9,425 nucleotides of DNA, from assembly GCA_947374705.1 (NCBI GenBank), contig CANCDA010000095.1, positions 1 to 9,425 of the forward strand, in the 5' to 3' direction. Numbering within the stretch: position 1 is the stretch's first letter; each line of letters starts with the position of its first letter. The stretch is from Comamonadaceae bacterium (GTDB lineage Bacteria; Pseudomonadota; Gammaproteobacteria; Burkholderiales; Burkholderiaceae_C). Below, in pieces: positions 5,674-9,425 of the stretch. The notes under the pieces are model-generated. The model was not told the DNA's origin, searched no databases, and saw only the letters and a list, made by a program, of their open reading frames with translations. A program made the position numbers and the translations under genes.

Positions 5674-6702
5674 ATGCCAAAGCGAACACGCGATGGTGAA
5701 GACACAGCAAGTGCTTTGACACGGCCCATGGTCGAAGCGCTCGCTTTAAAGCAAGCTCAAACTGTGAACAACACGGCGCAAGAAGCGCCCGATTTCATCG
5801 AAAACAAAGTCTCTCCTGAACGCCTCAATGGTCATGCCGTCGATCAGGAGGATTCGGGCGACGCGCTCACGGCTTATTTGCGCAGTGTTCGCCGAACCGT
5901 GTTGTTCACCGTTCAGGAGGAATACGCCACCGCGATGCGCGTCCGCGCGGGTGAATTCGACGCACGACAAAGCATGATCGAGCACAACCTGCGGCTGGTG
6001 GTGAGCATTGCCAAGCTCTACCTGGGGCGCGGTGTGCCGCTGTCGGATTTGATCGAAGAAGGCAATCTGGGCCTGATGCACGCCATCGACAAGTTCGAGC
6101 CCGAGCGGGGTTTCCGCTTCTCCACCTACGCGACGTGGTGGATTCGCCAATCGGTTGAGCGGGCCTTGATGCAACAAGGCCGGGTGATTCGCCTGCCGGT
6201 GAACGTGGTGCGCGAGTTGCAGCAGGTGCTGCGTGCGCGTCGCTCTCTTGAAAACGATGCTGTGTTCATGGCCAACCGACCCGAGGGCGTGCGCGTCGAA
6301 GATGTCGCTTTCTTTTTGGGGCGAGAGGTGACTGATGTTGCCGACTTGCTGGCACTGGCTGAGACGCCCAAGTCACTGGATGCAGCCTTAGATCGCTCCG
6401 ACTCAGAGCAAACCCTGGGCGAGACCGTGGTGGATGAATTGGCCCTGGACCCCAGCGGTGTGACCCAGACCCACGAGGTGGAGCGGCTTTTGGAGGCATG
6501 GATGCACGATCTGTCCCACCGTGAACAGGAAGTGCTGCAAGGGCGCTTTGGCTTGCATAACCGTGAGGCTGAAACTCTGGACGTGATCAGCCAGCGCTTG
6601 GGCCTGACCCGAGAGCGCATACGTCAGGTGCAAAACGAAGCCCTGCTCAAGCTCAAGCGGATGTTGATGCGCGAAGGCATTAGCCGCGAATCCTTGTTCT
6701 AG
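5674..6702 (+). CDS. rpoS: RNA polymerase sigma factor RpoS (sigma-38)
   Basis: This 342-residue sigma-70 family factor is called RpoS from its place directly after nlpD and from its length (330 aa in E. coli). An N-terminal tail of about 62 residues precedes region 1.2 (DALTAYLRSV, 64-72). Region 2 is nearly invariant: MIEHNLRLVVSIAK, DLIEEGNLGL (125-134), FEPERGFRFSTYATWWIRQ (141-159). Region 3 follows (VIRLPVNVVRELQ), then region 4 with REQEVLQGRFGL and the helix-turn-helix LTRERIRQVQNEAL. It directs transcription in stationary phase and general stress. Region 1.2 is unlike E. coli (SVRRTVLFT against EIGYSPLLT), and Arg180 stands at the position of E. coli Lys173, the RssB contact. The Shine-Dalgarno is weak (only GAG, 8 nt before the ATG), leaving room for post-transcriptional control. 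No terminator follows before rlmD. Confidence 0.95.
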   Translation: MPKRTRDGEDTASALTRPMVEALALKQAQTVNNTAQEAPDFIENKVSPERLNGHAVDQEDSGDALTAYLRSVRRTVLFTVQEEYATAMRVRAGEFDARQSMIEHNLRLVVSIAKLYLGRGVPLSDLIEEGNLGLMHAIDKFEPERGFRFSTYATWWIRQSVERALMQQGRVIRLPVNVVRELQQVLRARRSLENDAVFMANRPEGVRVEDVAFFLGREVTDVADLLALAETPKSLDAALDRSDSEQTLGETVVDELALDPSGVTQTHEVERLLEAWMHDLSHREQEVLQGRFGLHNREAETLDVISQRLGLTRERIRQVQNEALLKLKRMLMREGISRESLF

Positions 6703-6723
6703 ACCTAACTCAGTCTCAGGCTC

Positions 6724-6732
6724 TGGGACAAT
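6724..6732 (+). promoter_or_regulatory. Extended -10 promoter of rlmD, probably leaderless
   Basis: TGG-GACAAT is an extended -10 element: TG, one base, then a hexamer with 4 of 6 matches to TATAAT. The hexamer ends 6 nt before the ATG at 6739, so the usual start point, 7 nt downstream, is the A of the ATG itself. There is no usable Shine-Dalgarno sequence (AGCGGG abuts the ATG). No -35 is evident near 6704-6709, which an extended -10 can do without. Confidence 0.5.
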
Positions 6733-6738
6733 AGCGGG

Positions 6739-8190
6739 ATGACTGATGCATCCCCAACCCCCCCCGAATATCCGCCCGATTGGCTCCAGATCGAATCGCT
6801 TGACATGGAGGCCCAGGGCATTGCCCACCGGGCCAATGGCAAGGTCGTCTTTGTCGAGGGCGCGCTGCCCTTCGAGGTGGTCAGCGCCAATGTCAATCGC
6901 AAAAAAGACAGTTGGGAGAAGGCCACGCTGATGGCCATTCACCGTGAGTCTTCGCAGCGCGTGACCCCGGCTTGCCCCCATTTCGGTTTGCACGAAGGCG
7001 CGTGCGGTGGCTGCAAGATGCAACACTTGCACCCCAGCGCCCAGGTGGCCGTCAAACAGCGGGTGCTGGAGGACAATCTTTTGCATTTGGGCAAGGTGCG
7101 AGCCGACAACATTTTGCGGCCCATTGAAGGCCCGGCCTGGGGCTACCGTTACCGGGCGCGTCTATCTGTGCGCCATGTGCATAAAAAAGGCACGGTGCTG
7201 GTCGGTTTTCATGAGCGCAAAAGCCGCTACGTGGCCGACATGCGGGAGTGCCCCGTGTTGCCCCCCCATGTGAGCGCCATGCTGCTGCCTCTGCGGGCCC
7301 TGATCGCGTCCATGGAGGCCATTGAGACCTTGCCGCAGATCGAATTGGCTTGCGGCGATGACGTCACCGCGCTGGTGTTGCGCCATATGGAGCCCTTGAG
7401 CGCCAGTGATCTGGATAAATTGCGGACTTTTGCCCACGAGCACCACGGCGTGCAGTGGTGGCTACAGTCCAAAGGGCCAGAGACCGTGTGCTTGCTGGAC
7501 GAACCCGGAACGGGCCCTGAGCGAGCACATCAACTGGCCTACGCCTTGCCCGCGTTTGGCATCAGCATGCCGTTCAAGCCGACCGATTTCACACAGGTCA
7601 ACCCCTATATCAACCGGGTTCTGGTGTCGCGCGCCCTGCGGCTGTTGGACGTGCAAAAAACCGAGCGCGTGATAGATTGGTTTTGTGGCTTGGGCAACTT
7701 TACTTTGCCCCTGGCCACCCAGGCGCGCGAGGTGCTGGGCATTGAGGGGAGCGAGGCCTTGGTTGCCCGCTCACGTGAAAATTACAAGCTGAATCAGTCT
7801 GAAACGATTCAAGGTCCTGCGTTGGCAGCGACTGAATTTGTCGCAAGAAATTTATTTGAAATGACGCCCCAGAGCCTGATTCAGGACGGCGTGTCCGACA
7901 AGTGGCTGGTCGATCCCCCGCGCGAAGGGGCTTTTAGCCTGGTCAAAGCACTGGCCGAGCTTCACCAGCAAAAGCTCGATCCCGTGGCGCACCCGCTCAC
8001 CCCTGATGCCCAGCATTGGACGCCACCCCGGCGTATTGTGTATGTCAGCTGCAACCCAGCCACCTTGGCGCGGGATGCCGATCTGCTGGTGCATCAAGCG
8101 GGTTACCGCTGTAGCTCGGCTGGCGTGGTGAATATGTTTGCGCACACAGCCCATGTGGAGAGCATGGCGGTGTTTGACTTGGTGGGTTGA
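6739..8190 (+). CDS. rlmD: 23S rRNA (uracil-1939-C5)-methyltransferase RlmD
   Basis: This 483-residue protein (E. coli RlmD/RumA 433 aa) makes m5U1939 in 23S rRNA using SAM. An N-terminal TRAM RNA-binding domain covers about 14-72. The 4Fe-4S cluster Cys set follows: C79, C89, C92 (in CGGCKMQHL) and C171. FTQVNPYINRVLV (284-296) leads into the SAM motif DWFCGLGNFTLPLA (313-326), then DPPREGA (392-398), and the catalytic nucleophile C438 in VYVSCNPATLARDA. The C-terminus NMFAHTAHVESMAVF is typical of RNA uridine C5-methyltransferases; the Fe-S pattern and CNPATLARD favour RlmD over TrmA. Extra length lies in the first 15 residues, in the middle, and in an insertion of roughly 20 residues (about 404-428) before the catalytic motif. 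All key residues are present. It follows rpoS by 36 bp and converges on the lipoprotein gene 17 bp away, with no good terminator between. Confidence 0.95.
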   Translation: MTDASPTPPEYPPDWLQIESLDMEAQGIAHRANGKVVFVEGALPFEVVSANVNRKKDSWEKATLMAIHRESSQRVTPACPHFGLHEGACGGCKMQHLHPSAQVAVKQRVLEDNLLHLGKVRADNILRPIEGPAWGYRYRARLSVRHVHKKGTVLVGFHERKSRYVADMRECPVLPPHVSAMLLPLRALIASMEAIETLPQIELACGDDVTALVLRHMEPLSASDLDKLRTFAHEHHGVQWWLQSKGPETVCLLDEPGTGPERAHQLAYALPAFGISMPFKPTDFTQVNPYINRVLVSRALRLLDVQKTERVIDWFCGLGNFTLPLATQAREVLGIEGSEALVARSRENYKLNQSETIQGPALAATEFVARNLFEMTPQSLIQDGVSDKWLVDPPREGAFSLVKALAELHQQKLDPVAHPLTPDAQHWTPPRRIVYVSCNPATLARDADLLVHQAGYRCSSAGVVNMFAHTAHVESMAVFDLVG

Positions 8191-8207
8191 AGCGGCGTCC
8201 CTGACGC

Positions 8208-8552
8208 TCAGTGTTTGTCGTTACTCGCGACCTTTTCACTGGATTTTTTTGCGGGCAGCCCTGCCTCCTTGTCGGCGGGTTCTTCTTTGGCGATGGCCGG
8301 GCTCTGGCCTTCGATTTTGTTTTCACGCATGTACTGGTCCATCTCGCGCCAGCCTTCAAATACGGCCGTCTTCAGCGCTTTGACGTTGAGTTGGTAGCAA
8401 TCCTCAATCCCGCGCAAAGCATGGCGACAAGCACCCCCTATGGCTTTGCCATCGGCTTCACGCAGGGCGATGCGGGGGTCGGGGCCGAGTCCGGGGATGT
8501 CGCACCCGGACAGCAACAGGGCCAAGGTACAAAGGAGTAGGCGGGTGTTCAT
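8208..8552 (-). CDS. Small lipoprotein of unknown function
   Basis: I do not recognise this 114-residue protein. It begins with a clear lipoprotein signal (MNTRLLLCTLALLL, lipobox LSGC, acylated Cys17). Residue +2 is Asp18, which in enterobacteria is the Lol-avoidance signal keeping lipoproteins in the inner membrane; whether that holds in this lineage is uncertain. The mature part has a small conserved-looking core with two Cys ten apart (C42 and C52, in GGACRHALRGIEDCYQLN) that could form a disulfide, then a helical stretch with EGWREMDQYMRENKIE (66-81), and a disordered Lys/Glu/Ala tail from about 86 to the end (NDKH). The start at 8552 is forced: an in-frame TAG lies at 8577-8579 with no other start codon between. 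No Shine-Dalgarno sits at the normal distance. It converges on rlmD and lies downstream of the BI-1 family gene on the same strand, but a terminator separates them, so it probably has its own promoter. Confidence 0.82.
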   Translation of the reverse strand: MNTRLLLCTLALLLSGCDIPGLGPDPRIALREADGKAIGGACRHALRGIEDCYQLNVKALKTAVFEGWREMDQYMRENKIEGQSPAIAKEEPADKEAGLPAKKSSEKVASNDKH

Positions 8553-8636
8553 GGTGTCGTTTGCTGCGGGGTGGTTCTATGCTCCTTGTATCGACCCATT
8601 TGAGCGTGGCTTAAGCCCTGAGTAGCCCCAAAACGG

Positions 8637-8658
8637 AAAAGGCCCTTGCGGGCCTTTT
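8637..8658 (-). terminator. Intrinsic terminator of the BI-1 family gene
   Basis: A 9-bp perfect stem (8637-8645 with 8650-8658) closes a 4-nt loop. On the minus strand it reads AAAAGGCCC, loop GCAA, GGGCCTTTT, followed by CCG and a second T run. It lies 23 nt beyond the stop codon of the BI-1 gene at 8682 and shields the lipoprotein gene downstream from its transcription. Confidence 0.85.
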
Positions 8659-8681
8659 TGGTCAGGGTAGGAGCGGATCGA

Positions 8682-9383
8682 TTAATCGCGCTCGCCGCCC
8701 ATGATGCCCAGCAGGGCCAACAGGCTCTGGAACACGTTGATGATGTCCAGGTACAGGGCCAGCGTGGCGCTGATGTAGTTGGTCTCGCCGCCGTCAATGA
8801 TCTGCTTGATGTCGTACAGCATGTAGGCGCTGAAGATGCCAATGGCCGCGACTGAGATGGCCATCATCCCGGCACTGGAGCCGACAAAGGCGTTGATGAT
8901 GCCGCCCACCATCAGCACAATCGCGCCGACAAACAGCCACTTGCCCATGCCGGAGAGGTCGCGTTTGATGACGGTGGACAAGCTGGCCATGGCAAAAAAC
9001 ACGCCTGCCGTGCCGCCGAACGCCGTCATGATCAAGTCAGGGCCATTTTTGAAACCCAGCACCATGGCGATCAGACGCGAGAGCATCAGACCCATGAAGA
9101 AGGTGAAGCCCAGCAGCACGGGCACACCCGCTGCGGAGTTCTTGGTTTTCTCAATGGCGTACATGAAGCCGAAAGCCCCCGCCAAAAACACGACCATGCC
9201 CATGATGCCGCCCATAGAACGGGTGATGCCAGTGGCCACACCCAGCCAAGCGCCGAGCACGGTGGGAATCAAGCTCAGGGCCAGCAGCCAGTAGGTATTG
9301 CGCAACACCTTGTTGCGTTCAGCCGGTGAAGTGACGTAACCGAAGGCATTCGATGGGTCAATGGTTTGGACTTGCTCGTTCAT
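8682..9383 (-). CDS. Bax inhibitor-1 / YccA family integral membrane protein
   Basis: This 233-residue protein fits the TMBIM/UPF0005 family in length and layout. A short hydrophilic N-terminus (to about 28) precedes helices at roughly 31-51, 57-77, 87-108, 117-138, 149-168 and 172-190, and a final amphipathic helix at about 204-227. The family signature YDIKQIIDGG (190-199), then TNYISATLALYLDIINVF, is intact, with Asp191 and Asp213 in the places of the two-Asp pH sensor described in the Bacillus calcium-leak homologue YetJ. Bacterial members include E. coli YccA, a substrate and modulator of the FtsH protease; a role in inner-membrane homeostasis or ion leak is possible but not shown here. 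The start at 9383 is preceded by AGGAG (9394-9398), 10 nt upstream, rather long spacing. It has its own terminator and appears monocistronic. The region upstream (9384-9425) runs off the window and shows no clear promoter. Confidence 0.9.
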   Translation of the reverse strand: MNEQVQTIDPSNAFGYVTSPAERNKVLRNTYWLLALSLIPTVLGAWLGVATGITRSMGGIMGMVVFLAGAFGFMYAIEKTKNSAAGVPVLLGFTFFMGLMLSRLIAMVLGFKNGPDLIMTAFGGTAGVFFAMASLSTVIKRDLSGMGKWLFVGAIVLMVGGIINAFVGSSAGMMAISVAAIGIFSAYMLYDIKQIIDGGETNYISATLALYLDIINVFQSLLALLGIMGGERD

Positions 9384-9425
9384 GGTGAAGGGGCTCCTAT
9401 AAAAACGATGGGATGCAGGTGAGGG

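Noticed and set aside
6403..7086. 227-codon minus-strand open frame opposite rpoS and rlmD
   Set aside because: It spans the ends of two well-supported genes and their gap, has no recognisable domain, and is explained by GC-rich codon bias.
8195..8207. Terminator between convergent rlmD and lipoprotein genes
   Set aside because: GCGTC-CCT-GACGC gives only 5 bp with a 3-nt loop and no T tract on either strand. It may slow polymerase but is not a credible intrinsic terminator.
8608..8617. Palindrome GGCTTAAGCC upstream of the lipoprotein as an operator
   Set aside because: A perfect 10-bp palindrome is easily found by chance, it has no flanking symmetry, and no promoter could be placed with confidence next to it.
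1..9425. Mobile element, CRISPR array, toxin-antitoxin, defence or biosynthetic system
   Set aside because: No transposase, integrase, direct-repeat array, target-site duplication or paired small genes were found; all genes but the small lipoprotein belong to known housekeeping or stress families.

Overview
The window is an ordinary, gene-dense chromosomal segment of a betaproteobacterium, most likely order Burkholderiales and probably family Comamonadaceae. I infer this from the fairly GC-rich codon use, the gene order surE-pcm-nlpD-rpoS-rlmD, and the character of the RpoS and Pcm proteins. I could not run a database search, so genus-level placement is not supported.

Layout from left to right. 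(1) A perfect intrinsic terminator of an off-window gene, followed at once by ppiD, an inner-membrane periplasmic folding chaperone. (2) A tRNA-His(GTG) gene with its own consensus -10 box just behind ppiD, then a hairpin that can terminate transcription from both sides. (3) A minus-strand zinc-free MDR oxidoreductase of the NADPH:quinone reductase type, divergent from the next block. (4) A plus-strand block surE-pcm-nlpD-rpoS-rlmD, the classic stationary-phase/repair cluster. surE/pcm overlap by ATGA, pcm runs into nlpD, and rpoS follows 30 bp later. rlmD follows rpoS after 36 bp, behind what looks like its own leaderless extended -10 promoter. (5) Two minus-strand genes converging on rlmD: a small unrecognised lipoprotein and a seven-helix Bax inhibitor-1 (YccA/TMBIM) membrane protein with its own terminator.

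Functional reading. The core is maintenance and survival: SurE (nucleotide/survival phosphatase), Pcm (repair of isoaspartyl proteins), NlpD (amidase activator for cell separation) and RpoS (general stress sigma factor). Around it lie envelope quality control (PpiD, BI-1 family protein), translation (tRNA-His and the 23S rRNA methyltransferase RlmD) and one redox enzyme. No mobile element, CRISPR array, integrase, toxin-antitoxin pair or evident horizontal acquisition is visible, and no gene looks broken.

I found no new multi-gene system. The items most worth a second look are modest: the unrecognised lipoprotein with Asp at +2, the leaderless signals at rlmD and possibly surE, an Arg in RpoS where the E. 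coli protein has its RssB-contact Lys173, the double active-site loss in NlpD, and a terminator that leaves ppiD no room for a promoter.
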